This document shows positions 37,681 to 46,891 of a stretch of DNA of 55,182 nucleotides, piece after piece. Each line of letters begins with the position of its first letter. The stretch's first letter is position 1. The stretch is from Gammaproteobacteria bacterium. Its GTDB lineage: Bacteria; Pseudomonadota; Gammaproteobacteria; SZUA-152. The stretch covers positions 1 through 55,182 of the forward strand of contig JAKIUF010000030.1 in NCBI GenBank assembly GCA_021647705.1. The letters run 5' to 3'. The notes beneath the pieces are model-generated. The model was not told the DNA's origin, made no database searches, and saw only the letters and a list, made by a program, of their open reading frames with translations. A program made the position numbers and the translations under genes.

Positions 37681-37950
37681 AACGAAGGCAGCCTATATTT
37701 TTTCAACATAGGGTCATTCAGTTTCTTACAAACTGGGCCAAATGATTTTGCCGCAGTTAGAAAATGGCATGGGGATGTTTTTTTCGAAGATAATAACGAT
37801 GTACTGATGGATGGCGACCCAATAGGCACAAGGCTTGCAAAAGCTGCAAAAGTTACAAAGGATACGGGTATGTTATTAATGGTTTGCGACAAATGTGGTT
37901 ATGAAAGAAAAATAAAAAAATTAGTTGAGGGAGCCGTCATCTATTTTTCA
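37681..37950 (+). pseudogene. Possible remnant of a lost gene
   Basis: An open frame without a good start runs from a stop at 37680 into the antisense of the next gene. Part of it looks coded (NDFAAVRKWHGDVFFEDNND, then VCDKCGYERKIKK with a CxxC pair), but it has no ribosome site and no family I recognise. It may be the tail of a gene damaged by rearrangement next to the tRNA. The rest of the 37488-37940 gap shows nothing. Confidence 0.3.
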
Positions 37951-38279
37951 CTACCATTTTCCACGCATCGCGCTACATTTTGCTTGGCGGTGGCTGAGCA
38001 TTTCAGGTGTCCGCCCGGGTCATTTCCATGCAATTGCCCGCAGGCTTCGTAGGCGCGGATTAATACCCAGTTGCATTCAAGTTGACGAGATAGCGCTTCA
38101 AGCTGCTTGTCTTGCTGTTGGCGTTGTTGGGTGGCCTGGTCCAGTTTCTGCAATATTGACTGGAGTTGCTGCTGGCCACTTTTCCCCCCTGTAATGTCTG
38201 TTTCGGCCTGACTGGGTATCGCTGAAAAACAGAGGAAAGCGATCAATATGACGGAATATGTTTGTGACATGTGGTGCAT
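37941..38279 (-). CDS. Hypothetical secreted coiled-coil protein
   Basis: About 112 residues with a signal peptide (SVILIAFLCFSAIPSQA) and a Gln-rich coiled coil (LQSILQKLDQATQQRQQQDK). Four Cys follow in the C-terminal half, which suggests two disulphides in the periplasm. No family was recognised. The start could be at 38279 or 38270; neither has a clear ribosome site. Confidence 0.6.
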   Translation of the reverse strand: MHHMSQTYSVILIAFLCFSAIPSQAETDITGGKSGQQQLQSILQKLDQATQQRQQQDKQLEALSRQLECNWVLIRAYEACGQLHGNDPGGHLKCSATAKQNVARCVENGSEK

Positions 38280-38563
38280 AATGTAGAGCCACTGATAAAT
38301 TTGGAGTCGAGGCACGTAGAATAACAGGCTAATGGTTATTTTTCAGGGGATAGAATATCAATTGCAGTGAAAAAATATTTTAAATCAACAGGTTAACTGT
38401 TTTTTGTTTCGGTGGCATTTGAAATGCCAGCGCATTATGTGTATCAAGTACGTGCGTGGGCATGCCGATGCCAATTATGATATGTATTCCGCGTTGGAGT
38501 TTTATGATGCGTTGGATAAATGCTGATGATGAAACAAAACCAGTGAAGGGATTGTTCAGATAA

Positions 38564-40627
38564 ATGAAACCTCTGCGCGTTTTATTAGTTGAAGATTCTG
38601 AAGACGATGCGGCGCTGACTTTGCGCCAGCTCAAAAAAGGAGGTTATGCACCTTCTTTCAAAAGGGTGGATACTCCCGAGACCATGCGTGCGGCACTGGA
38701 AGTGCGCGAATGGGACATTATTCTTTCAGATTATAATATGCCGGAATTCAGTGGTCCTGCGGCGTTAGCTTTACTGCGCTCAACCGGTATTGATCTCCCA
38801 TTTATTGTTATTTCTGGTGCCATGGGTGAAGAATCCGCCGTCTCGCTAATGAAGGCTGGCGCACATGACTACATTATGAAAGATAATCTGGCACGACTGA
38901 TTCCCGCCATTGAACGCGAGTTGCGTGAAGCCGAAGTGCGTCGGGCCCGCCAACGGGCGGAAGCGGACCTGCATTTATCAGCCAAGGTTTTCGAGTCCAG
39001 TGTGGAAGGGGTGATGATCACGGACCGGGAAGCGCACATTCTGCGCGTGAACAAGGCTTTTACTGAAATTACCGGCTACTCGGAAGCGGATATTATTGGT
39101 CAATCCCCAAGCATTTTGCAGTCGGGCCGACATGACAAAGATTTTTACTGCGGTATGTGGCAGTCCATTAATGATAATGGTTACTGGCAGGGTGAGATCT
39201 GGAATCGGCGAAAAAACGGTGAAGTCTTTCCGGAATGGTTAACCATCAGCGCTGTGACTGACGCGACCGGGCAAATAACACATTTGATCGGTGGCTTCAC
39301 CGATATGAGCCAGCAAAAACAGGCGGAAGACCGTATTCAGCATCTTATGTATTACGATGCCTTGACGGACCTGCCCAACCGGGTGCTGTTTCGGGAGCGA
39401 TGCAAACAGGCTATGTCGCGCGCGCGGCATAGTGGCAAGCGTGTCGCCTATTTACATTTTGATATTGACCGGTTCGTGAATATTAATGACACCCTGGGGC
39501 ATCAGGTGGGCGACCAATTGTTGCAGCAGGTTGGACAACGTCTGGCAGGGTGCGTGCGCCAACAGGATTTGGTCGCCCGTTTTGTGGGTGATGAATTTGG
39601 TGTTGGAATAACGGACATTGACCGTAATGACCCGGTGGATGGTTTAGTGCAAACGGTGGTCGGCGCCTTTGCTGAGCCTTTTTACATACAAAGCCGGGAA
39701 ATTTTCTTAGTGCCGAGTATTGGCGTGTCTTTTTTCCCGGATGATGCGGTGGAGTTTGATGAACTGGCGCGCTTTGCAGATACCGCACTGCACGTTGCCA
39801 AGCGTGATGGTGGTGCCAACTACCATTTCTATCAAAAATCCATGAATGCAGATGCAGATGACCGGTTGTCAATGGAAAGCGCGTTGCGCCGTGCATTGGA
39901 GCGTGAGGAATTCCTGCTTTATTACCAGCCACAGTTATCACTGGAAACGGGGGCGATCATTGGTGTGGAAGCGTTGCTTCGCTGGCAGCGCAGCAGTGAC
40001 GACTTGGTCTTGCCAGGAAAATTTATCCCCCTATTGGAAGAAACCAGTTTGATTATTCCCGTGGGTGAGTGGGTTTTACGCCAAGCCTGCCGGGATCATC
40101 ATGCCTGGATTGACGCAGGGGGCAAACCTGTGCCGATTGCCGTTAACCTGTCGGCGCGCCAATTTCGTGATAAAGGTTTAGTGGCGATGATTCGTCAAGT
40201 GCTTGTAGAAAATAATGTTGCCGCAGAAATGATTGAGCTGGAAATTACTGAAAGCTGTGTGATGGAAGACCCTGAAGAAGCATTGTTAACCCTGGAGGTT
40301 TTCCATGAAATGGGGATTCGTATTGCCATTGATGATTTTGGTACTGGCTATTCATCGCTGAGCTATTTGAAGCGCTTCCCGCTGGATGTGTTAAAAATTG
40401 ATCAATCCTTTGTTGCAGATATTCCGACAGATGAAGACGATGCTGCCATTATCGATACGATTATTGCCATGGGGCACCGACTTAAACTTTCGGTAACGGC
40501 TGAAGGCGTGGAAACGGAAGCACAAGCCGATTTCCTACGCGCACATGGTTGTGACAATGTACAAGGTTATTTTTATGATCAGCCCATGCCCCGTGAAGAT
40601 TTGCTCATGCGGATTCCTGATGCATAG
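38564..40627 (+). CDS. REC-PAS-GGDEF-EAL protein, probable c-di-GMP phosphodiesterase
   Basis: 687 residues. The receiver has Asp56 in LSDYNMP. A PAS domain (about 145-265, FESSVEGVMITDREA) is followed by GGDEF with the altered motif FVGDEF, so cyclase activity is doubtful, although RxxD (RQQD) is kept. The EAL domain has all visible catalytic residues: EALLRW, NLSARQF, EITES, DDFGTGYSS, KIDQSF, AEGVET. It is thus predicted to break down c-di-GMP under control of phosphorylation. It precedes the kinase-like gene by 12 bases and is the first gene of a signalling block. Confidence 0.92.
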   Translation: MKPLRVLLVEDSEDDAALTLRQLKKGGYAPSFKRVDTPETMRAALEVREWDIILSDYNMPEFSGPAALALLRSTGIDLPFIVISGAMGEESAVSLMKAGAHDYIMKDNLARLIPAIERELREAEVRRARQRAEADLHLSAKVFESSVEGVMITDREAHILRVNKAFTEITGYSEADIIGQSPSILQSGRHDKDFYCGMWQSINDNGYWQGEIWNRRKNGEVFPEWLTISAVTDATGQITHLIGGFTDMSQQKQAEDRIQHLMYYDALTDLPNRVLFRERCKQAMSRARHSGKRVAYLHFDIDRFVNINDTLGHQVGDQLLQQVGQRLAGCVRQQDLVARFVGDEFGVGITDIDRNDPVDGLVQTVVGAFAEPFYIQSREIFLVPSIGVSFFPDDAVEFDELARFADTALHVAKRDGGANYHFYQKSMNADADDRLSMESALRRALEREEFLLYYQPQLSLETGAIIGVEALLRWQRSSDDLVLPGKFIPLLEETSLIIPVGEWVLRQACRDHHAWIDAGGKPVPIAVNLSARQFRDKGLVAMIRQVLVENNVAAEMIELEITESCVMEDPEEALLTLEVFHEMGIRIAIDDFGTGYSSLSYLKRFPLDVLKIDQSFVADIPTDEDDAAIIDTIIAMGHRLKLSVTAEGVETEAQADFLRAHGCDNVQGYFYDQPMPREDLLMRIPDA

Positions 40628-40639
40628 GTTGCAGCCAAA

Positions 40640-42181
40640 ATGAACTGGGGGCTATATACGCGGGTTATTGTCAGTCTTGGCTTTGTATTAAGCATTGCGA
40701 TGTTGCTATTGGGTTATGTGTTGTCACATGACTTTAATGAAACAGAAAAAATGGAAAGCATCGTTCTGACGCTTGGTGGCATATGGCTGTTAGTGATGAT
40801 GGTTATTCACCTGGTTTTACGCAGCACGATAAAACCTTTATCCGTGCTTACCAAGCACATTACAACGACATCGTTTGAAATGTCTCACCGGGAAATCAGT
40901 GCAGATTTACGCACCAGAAAAGATGAAATTGGCATATTGGCTTGTGCATTTGACGCAATGTTGTCAAATCTCCAAAAATCCTACTCCGATCTGGAAAAAA
41001 GAGAAGAGCACTACCGGCGGCTAGTGGAAACAGCCAATGTTATCCCCTGGGAACTAGATTTAAACTCACGACGTATAACCTATGTAGGGCCACAGGCGAA
41101 AGCCATGCTGGGTTATGAAATTAGCGATTGGTATGAAGAAAAATTTTGGTTGAATCATGTTTGTGAAGAAGATGTCGATTTGGCCGAGAAGTTTTATCGT
41201 CATGTTGCCTCCATTGATGAAGGTCGTGAAATTGAATATCGAATAACGCATGCCAATGGCAAAGTAGTCTGGGTGCGTGATTGTGTGCATAAATCGACGT
41301 ATGACCCACGTTCACCCACATTACAGGGATTGATGTTTGATGTTGATGAAAGAGTCAAGGCTCGCCAGGAACTGCAACGTTATCGAGAGCATTTGGAAAG
41401 AGTGGTGAATGAGCGCACGGCTGAATTGTTAACAGTTAACCAGGAGCTACAGTCATTTGCACATTCTTTATCTCAGGATTTGCGTGTGCCGCTACGTGCT
41501 ATCAATGGGTTTAGTGAAGCCATGCTGGAAGACTATGGCAATGTTGTCGGTGATGAGGGACGAAATTATTTAAAGAGGATCTGTGGCGGAACAAAAAGAA
41601 TGGGGAAAATGATCGATGATATTTTGATTCTTTCCCGAGTTACCCGTAAAGAATTGTATCGGAAAAAAATCAACCTTTCTCAAATGGCCGCTGAGGTGGA
41701 AAAAAACCTTAGAGAAGAATATACAGACCATCAGGTGGAATTCATTGTTGACAAGCAATTGACCGCCTATGGTGATGAAGAATTAATGGAAATATTACTG
41801 AATCACTTGTTGAGTAATGCCTGGAAATTCACTCAAAAAGTGGATCATCCGCGTGTTGAGGTTACGGGTGAATTATCCACAGGAAATATGGTTTATACGG
41901 TAAAGGATAACGGTGTCGGCTTTGATATGCAGTACGTCGAGAAATTATTTTTACCCTTCAGGAGATTACACAACGTTGAGGAATTTGAAGGCGTGGGCGT
42001 TGGCTTGGCAGCGGTAAAACGCATTGTATTGCGACACGGTGGGAAAGTCTGGGGAGAAGGGAAAGTTGATGGCGGTGCCGTGTTTTGCTTCACACTGGCA
42101 GAATCTTCGCCTGAGCAACAAAATTCTGGTAAGAAAATTTCGCTGGATAGCGATATCATCGATATGGGCGATGTAAGTTGA
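40640..42181 (+). CDS. Degenerate sensor histidine kinase lacking the phosphoacceptor His
   Basis: 513 residues: two transmembrane helices (about 8-28 and 42-60), HAMP-like region, PAS domain (about 125-240), coiled coil and a kinase core of the Cph1/bacteriophytochrome type. In the H-box the usual SHDLR is SQDLR: Gln279 (CAG at 41474-41476) replaces the phosphorylated His. The ATPase part is intact: LLSNAWKFT, DNGVGFD and EGVGVGLAAV. A His at 275 (FAHSL) cannot replace it by position. It may be a pseudokinase that binds ATP and regulates a partner, or transfers phosphate by another residue. It sits between two REC genes. Confidence 0.9.
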   Translation: MNWGLYTRVIVSLGFVLSIAMLLLGYVLSHDFNETEKMESIVLTLGGIWLLVMMVIHLVLRSTIKPLSVLTKHITTTSFEMSHREISADLRTRKDEIGILACAFDAMLSNLQKSYSDLEKREEHYRRLVETANVIPWELDLNSRRITYVGPQAKAMLGYEISDWYEEKFWLNHVCEEDVDLAEKFYRHVASIDEGREIEYRITHANGKVVWVRDCVHKSTYDPRSPTLQGLMFDVDERVKARQELQRYREHLERVVNERTAELLTVNQELQSFAHSLSQDLRVPLRAINGFSEAMLEDYGNVVGDEGRNYLKRICGGTKRMGKMIDDILILSRVTRKELYRKKINLSQMAAEVEKNLREEYTDHQVEFIVDKQLTAYGDEELMEILLNHLLSNAWKFTQKVDHPRVEVTGELSTGNMVYTVKDNGVGFDMQYVEKLFLPFRRLHNVEEFEGVGVGLAAVKRIVLRHGGKVWGEGKVDGGAVFCFTLAESSPEQQNSGKKISLDSDIIDMGDVS

Positions 42182-42629
42182 TCATGTAAACACACTCACA
42201 GATCAGGCGTTACAACACTGTTGGTATGGTTTATTGGATAGTAAAAAAAGCCGTTGGTGTTGTGTTGTCTGGTGTTGTTAAAAAGCATGTATATTTTAAG
42301 GGAATTATGAAATGTACCCTTTCAGGGTGTATACGCATAAAAAGTGGATTGCTTGTAGGGTTGGGGTATGCTGTGCATAGCATTAATTCGGTATTCTATT
42401 TTACGTTATCGGAATCGCCTTTGAATGTTGTGTTATAACGTTGTATTGGTTGGATATATTAGAAAAATCGTTATTCCAGCATAATAGTTGTGGTTTTAGG
42501 GGGTGCAGGGGCTGGTATTTTACCACCCATGTATAGCTGGAAAATAACCCTGTATCGACTAGATTAGGGGGAGAGCTTTTGCTTTTTGGGCAGGAACGAC
42601 AATAAAGCGAAAGACAAAAGGGGAAATGG
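42182..42629. other. Non-coding gap before the receiver gene
   Basis: 448 bases without a convincing gene. The 70-codon frame at 42226-42438 has no recognisable sequence and no clear ribosome site. A small inverted repeat (ATGCT-GTGCAT-AGCAT, near 42369) lies after GTAGGGTTGGGG and may be a degraded REP. The last 30 bases contain the ribosome site AAAGGGG for the next gene. Confidence 0.55.
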
Positions 42630-43079
42630 ATGTCGGATAAAGTTATTTTATTGGTTGAAGATAACCCGGATGATGAGGCTCTGACTCTGCGAGCCTTGAA
42701 AAAAAATAATATTCTTAATGAAGTCGTTGTGGCGCACGATGGCGAAGAAGCCTTGGAATACTTGTTTGGCACTGGAAAATATGAGGGGCGTGATACCAGT
42801 ATTCAGCCCCAAGTAATTTTACTGGACCTGCAATTACCAAAAATCAACGGGCTTGAAGTGCTTAAACGTTTGCGCGCGGACAAGCGCACGATGCTGCAAC
42901 CTGTGGTGATTCTCACCACCTCCAGTGAAGAAATGGACGTTATCGCCAGTTATGAAAACGGAGCCAATAGCTATACCCGTAAGCCAGTGGATTTCAATCA
43001 ATTCATTGAAGCGGTAAAGCAGCTTGGTTTGTATTGGCTGGTATTGAATGAAGCACCTGTAAAGCGAGGGGGAAATTGA
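42630..43079 (+). CDS. Single-domain response regulator (Rcp1/CheY-like)
   Basis: 149-residue stand-alone receiver of the Rcp1 type. The acidic pocket is VEDNPDD (9-15), phosphoacceptor Asp66 is in LLDLQLP, and the Thr/Lys positions are TTSS and TRKPVDF. Rcp1-type receivers usually pair with phytochrome-like kinases, and the upstream kinase core is of that type, although its acceptor His is missing. The next gene starts two bases after its stop, so they are an operon. Confidence 0.92.
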   Translation: MSDKVILLVEDNPDDEALTLRALKKNNILNEVVVAHDGEEALEYLFGTGKYEGRDTSIQPQVILLDLQLPKINGLEVLKRLRADKRTMLQPVVILTTSSEEMDVIASYENGANSYTRKPVDFNQFIEAVKQLGLYWLVLNEAPVKRGGN

Positions 43080-43081
43080 GT

Positions 43082-44785
43082 ATGGCGGTATCACTGCGAG
43101 TTCTCCTTGTTGAAGACTCTGAAAATGATGCCATGTTACTCAAGCGAGAGTTACAACGGGCAGAATATGAGCCGATTGTGCTACGGGTCGATAGTGGTGA
43201 GTCAATGCAGCTAGCCTTGCAAAATCAAAATTGGGATATCGTTGTCACTGATCATAATATTCCTGGTTTTAGTTCTGAAGAGGCCATTGAGATCGCGCTG
43301 AAATGTAAACCGGATATTCCCATCATTATTGTTTCCGGCAGCATCGGTGAAGACATTGCTGTGGCGGCCATGAAAATGGGCGCACACGATTATATTATGA
43401 AGGACAACCTTAAGCGCCTTGTGCCTGCCATTGAGCGGGAATTGCGCGAAGCGGAAATGCGGCGCTCCCATCGGCTTGCGGAAGCAACGATTCATCATCT
43501 TGCCTATCATGACCAGTTAACCGGCTTGGTTAATCGTAATGAATTTGACCGACATCTCAATAATGCCCTGGATTCCGCCAAGTGCAATAATCTCTCGCAT
43601 GTATTGCTGTATCTGGACCTGGATCAATTCAAAGTGATCAATGATACCTGCGGCCATCAGGCCGGTGATGAATTGTTGAGTCAGCTGGCGTTGTTGTTAC
43701 GGGAAGAGGTGCGTGGCAATGATATTCTGGCACGCCTGGGGGGGGATGAGTTTGGCTTGTTGCTGGAAAACTGTCCATTGGATAAGGCAAAGGTGATTGC
43801 TGAAGACCTGCGGGAACTCGTCAGTGATTTTCGTTTTGTTTGGCGTGATAAAAGTTTCAGTATTGGTGTCAGTATCGGTATGGCTAAAATCACCAAAGAT
43901 GCACAAGGCGCTGATGAAGTGCTGGGTGCTGCTGACATAGCCTGCTATGCGGCGAAAGACATGGGCCGTGACCGAGTGCATGTGTACAAGGATGATGATT
44001 CAGAATTGTTGCGGCGACAAACTGAAATGCAATGGGTTTCTCGCATAAAGGATGCGCTGGAAGAGGGGCGGTTTGTATTGCATCAGCAACAGATGCGCTC
44101 ACTCAGTCGCCTTAATGGTACGGTTCAGTGCGCTGAGTTTTTGGTGCGCATGCTAGATGAACAAGACAATATTATTATGCCGGGTGCCTTTATTCCGGCC
44201 GCGGAACGTTACGGCATCATGCCCTTGCTGGATCGTTGGGTGGTGCGTTCTGCTATCGCCTATTTGGCCGGCAATTTGTCAGAAAATGAAAAAAAAGACA
44301 GCATATTTTTCATTAATCTTTCGGGAGGGTCTCTCAGTGATAACGACTTTTCGACCTATATCCGACAACAAATCACACACTACAATATTCCGCCCGAATT
44401 ATTATGTTTTGAAATTACCGAAACGGCAGCGATATCGAACTTGAGTGAGGCGGTTAAGTTTATCAATGAAGTACGCAGCTTCGGCTGCCAGTTTGCACTG
44501 GATGATTTTGGCTCCGGCTTGAGTTCTTTTTCCTATCTTAAAACACTGCCCGTAGACTATTTGAAAATAGATGGTTCATTTGTGCGTGATATTGAAATTG
44601 ACCCAATGAATTTCGCAATTGTGCAGGCAATCAATGAAATTGGTCATGTTGCTGGTTTGCACACCATTGCAGAATTTGTTGAGAATGAAAAAACCTTGGA
44701 AAGCCTGCGTGGGATTGGTGTTGATTTTGTACAAGGTTATTGTATTGCTCATCCGTTGGCCGTGCATTCGAGAGTTACGGTCTAG
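43082..44785 (+). CDS. REC-GGDEF-EAL protein, probable diguanylate cyclase
   Basis: About 567 residues. Receiver Asp57 is in VVTDHNIP. The GGDEF domain is intact (ARLGGDEFGLLL) with an RxxD inhibitory site (RGND) five residues ahead. The EAL domain has AEFLVRM in place of EALLR, but keeps NLSGGS, EITET, DDFGSGLSS, KIDGSF and AEFVE. It therefore likely makes c-di-GMP; whether it also cleaves it is unclear. I took ATG 43082, with GAGGGGG upstream, over the earlier TTG at 43076. It is the mirror image of the first REC-GGDEF-EAL protein of this block. Confidence 0.9.
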   Translation: MAVSLRVLLVEDSENDAMLLKRELQRAEYEPIVLRVDSGESMQLALQNQNWDIVVTDHNIPGFSSEEAIEIALKCKPDIPIIIVSGSIGEDIAVAAMKMGAHDYIMKDNLKRLVPAIERELREAEMRRSHRLAEATIHHLAYHDQLTGLVNRNEFDRHLNNALDSAKCNNLSHVLLYLDLDQFKVINDTCGHQAGDELLSQLALLLREEVRGNDILARLGGDEFGLLLENCPLDKAKVIAEDLRELVSDFRFVWRDKSFSIGVSIGMAKITKDAQGADEVLGAADIACYAAKDMGRDRVHVYKDDDSELLRRQTEMQWVSRIKDALEEGRFVLHQQQMRSLSRLNGTVQCAEFLVRMLDEQDNIIMPGAFIPAAERYGIMPLLDRWVVRSAIAYLAGNLSENEKKDSIFFINLSGGSLSDNDFSTYIRQQITHYNIPPELLCFEITETAAISNLSEAVKFINEVRSFGCQFALDDFGSGLSSFSYLKTLPVDYLKIDGSFVRDIEIDPMNFAIVQAINEIGHVAGLHTIAEFVENEKTLESLRGIGVDFVQGYCIAHPLAVHSRVTV

Positions 44786-45558
44786 CCCGGCAGTATGGCA
44801 GACCGGAGAGGGGCAGCAAGGTGAGCGGCTGATCTTCCTTTGCTGCGAGAAGAAGGCCGACGTAACAAACTACTCGCAATACTGCTCAAATCAGTCGCAA
44901 TTTCCCCATCTTTTGCTGCGCCATTTTTTGCCTCCTCAATATGATGACGGTTGTGCAATAAATAACCACCACATTCCAGTTTTAATGAGAGCAGAACCTG
45001 CGCATTCTTGTATAAAAAACCAAAAAAACGTTTGGCTGTTGCCTTGGTTTGTGCGCCGAGTATGATGACATAAATGGTGAAATCAGTGTTTATTGAGGCG
45101 ATAAATGCTAACTGCTCATAGGCAATGCGTACGCCGCTCAATGAGGCTTGTACAGCGATGAGCAGGCAATCACTTTTTAGTGTCAGAGTGGTTGAAGGTG
45201 ATAATACCGGGATCAAGCAATAATCAGGCAAGTCGATTTCTGCGCCATCTTTGAGAGTGTTTAATGTGGGCGTTATATTGTTTGCCAGCACAGAACGATG
45301 ATGAGAAGCCGCCAGACAATTTTCAATTTTTAATACCATGCTGCTGCTGTTCTGGCAATTAAGGGCGTGGCTTAATTCATAGGCAATATAGTCATCATTT
45401 CTTGAGCCCAGTAATACCGGAATAATGGTGGTGTTTTTCCAAATTGGCAGATGCTCATTGGTATCGTTGAGAAAATAATGGCTGATTTGGGCAAGGCGGT
45501 GCTTTGAAAATGGGGTATTGCTTTCAGCATGTGCATGATTAGGGGTTATTTTTAACAT
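44782..45558 (-). CDS. MinD/ParA-like protein without a Walker A motif
   Basis: 258 residues of no certain family. The pattern resembles the second half of MinD/ParA folds: CLIPVLSPSTTLTLKSDCLLIAVQAS, then VRIAYEQLAFIAS, then IYVIILGAQTKATAKR. The segment where the P-loop should be (IIPVLLGSRNDDYIAYELSHAL) lacks GKT/S. It follows the ParA-CBM gene by 83 bases on the same strand and may be a catalytically dead partner. The C-terminal tail is Ser/Arg/Ala-rich. It overlaps the end of the convergent REC-GGDEF-EAL gene by four bases. The fold assignment is my inference. Confidence 0.6.
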   Translation of the reverse strand: MLKITPNHAHAESNTPFSKHRLAQISHYFLNDTNEHLPIWKNTTIIPVLLGSRNDDYIAYELSHALNCQNSSSMVLKIENCLAASHHRSVLANNITPTLNTLKDGAEIDLPDYCLIPVLSPSTTLTLKSDCLLIAVQASLSGVRIAYEQLAFIASINTDFTIYVIILGAQTKATAKRFFGFLYKNAQVLLSLKLECGGYLLHNRHHIEEAKNGAAKDGEIATDLSSIASSLLRRPSSRSKGRSAAHLAAPLRSAILPG

Positions 45559-45641
45559 GGTGCAGATCCATTATGTTATTGCTTAGGAACGGAAATTAAT
45601 GTGTTAGTGATGTTAATCAACGTGTTTGTCTAGCATGCTTA

Positions 45642-46814
45642 CTACCTGCCAACATGCAGCATGGAGTTATGTACGCCCAATGGGTTTAGTATCTGGTCTG
45701 GATTGGTAGGGTCGTTTCGCCATTTTCCATCGATAATCAGGCGATATTGATATTCACCCGCCGGGGCAAAAAATATTTTATGTACGGTGTTATTTTTTTG
45801 GATCGTTTCGATGCCTTCATCCGGAATCCAGTTATTGAATTCACCGGCCAGTTTTAAATTGCGGTTTATATAATTTTTATAAGTGAGCTCAACCCGGTGT
45901 AGTGTGTCAGAGCAGTTATTTTTTTCAGAAATGCTTGTTGGGTGATTATTTTCTTTGGTGTTGGCAGTGGCCGTCGGTGAGGAAAGTGTAAGCGATTGAG
46001 CGATAACATCGATGCAGTTTATCAGCCAGGAGGCTTCAGCCTGTACCGTGGATTTTTCATCCGTTGATCGACGAATAATTTCATCGGTCAGGCCCTGATA
46101 ATCTCTGGTCGCGATGGATGCTTTATCAAAGTGAAGAATCGGTTGCCCTGCACATGCCGCTTCTTTAAGTCGTACCGTGTTGTGAATCGGGCTAGGTAAT
46201 ATGTTTTCCCGGTATCGTTCCCATATGCCCAGTAAAAACTCCCTGCAAAGACGGGTACATCTGTCAACCAGTGTTGGCAATATATTAATTTCGATATCGA
46301 GCCCATATTCTTGTGAGAGCGAATCCACCGCCTCGCTAAGGTGTTCGATGCCATCGATGGCAAACAGACTCATATCGATAGGTACAATAACCCGGTTTGC
46401 GGCACGTATAGCACTAATGGACAACAGATTAAGCGATGGAGGACAGTCAATAATGACAAAGTCATAAATAGACTCCACCGTTTGCAAATGGTCAGCGAGT
46501 TGTGGTTCATGTTTAGGCATGTCGGCGAGGACGTGCTCCACCGCGGCCAATGAAATAGTAGCGGGCAGCAAATCGACGCCTACAGTGACATTCATGATGA
46601 TGGCTTCTGCCAGAGGGAAATCCAGGGCAAGCACCTCATATAGTCCGCGCTTATCCTGTTTGCGCTGTCCCAGTCCCAGGGATGCATGACCCTGGGGATC
46701 AGCATCCACCAACAGGGTGCGCAAGCCTTTTTCACCCAGGCCCGCCGCCAGGTTAATCGCCGTTGTTGTTTTACCGCATCCACCTTTTTGATTTGCAATT
46801 GCAACAATATTCAT
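45642..46814 (-). CDS. ParA-family ATPase fused to a glycogen-binding (CBM48/AMPK-beta-like) domain
   Basis: 390 residues in one frame. Residues 1-265 are a ParA ATPase: deviant Walker A NQKGGCGKTT with the signature Lys10 and Lys15, VDADPQGHAS, and Walker B FVIIDCPPS. A linker (270-305, rich in Asn, Thr, Ser) follows, and residues 307-388 resemble the AMPK-beta/isoamylase N-terminal carbohydrate-binding module: LKLAGEFNNWIPD (Trp329), PAGEYQYRLIIDGKW (Trp365), NPLGVHNSMLHV (Asn383). Those Trp and Asn match sugar-contact residues of the AMPK module. ParA proteins position cargo on the nucleoid; a module for alpha-glucan suggests glycogen as cargo, which is inference. A MerR-like gene precedes it. 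Confidence 0.9.
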   Translation of the reverse strand: MNIVAIANQKGGCGKTTTAINLAAGLGEKGLRTLLVDADPQGHASLGLGQRKQDKRGLYEVLALDFPLAEAIIMNVTVGVDLLPATISLAAVEHVLADMPKHEPQLADHLQTVESIYDFVIIDCPPSLNLLSISAIRAANRVIVPIDMSLFAIDGIEHLSEAVDSLSQEYGLDIEINILPTLVDRCTRLCREFLLGIWERYRENILPSPIHNTVRLKEAACAGQPILHFDKASIATRDYQGLTDEIIRRSTDEKSTVQAEASWLINCIDVIAQSLTLSSPTATANTKENNHPTSISEKNNCSDTLHRVELTYKNYINRNLKLAGEFNNWIPDEGIETIQKNNTVHKIFFAPAGEYQYRLIIDGKWRNDPTNPDQILNPLGVHNSMLHVGR

Positions 46815-46891
46815 AAAACGCTCTGATTTAACGGAGTATCACTGATGTGTTGATGAAGGCTTTCGCGCAAAAAAATGGTGCTGTCAATTGA

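Noticed and set aside
38316-38563. c-di-GMP riboswitch upstream of the GGDEF-EAL genes
   Set aside because: No segment resembling the GEMM core or a paired leader could be recognised here or before the other c-di-GMP genes.
42226-42438. 70-codon plus-strand frame between kinase and receiver genes
   Set aside because: No clear ribosome site, no conserved pattern, and A+T-rich non-coding composition.
43082-44785. Calling the EAL domain of this protein dead
   Set aside because: Only the EAL signature is altered (EFL); the other metal and catalytic residues are present, so activity cannot be excluded.
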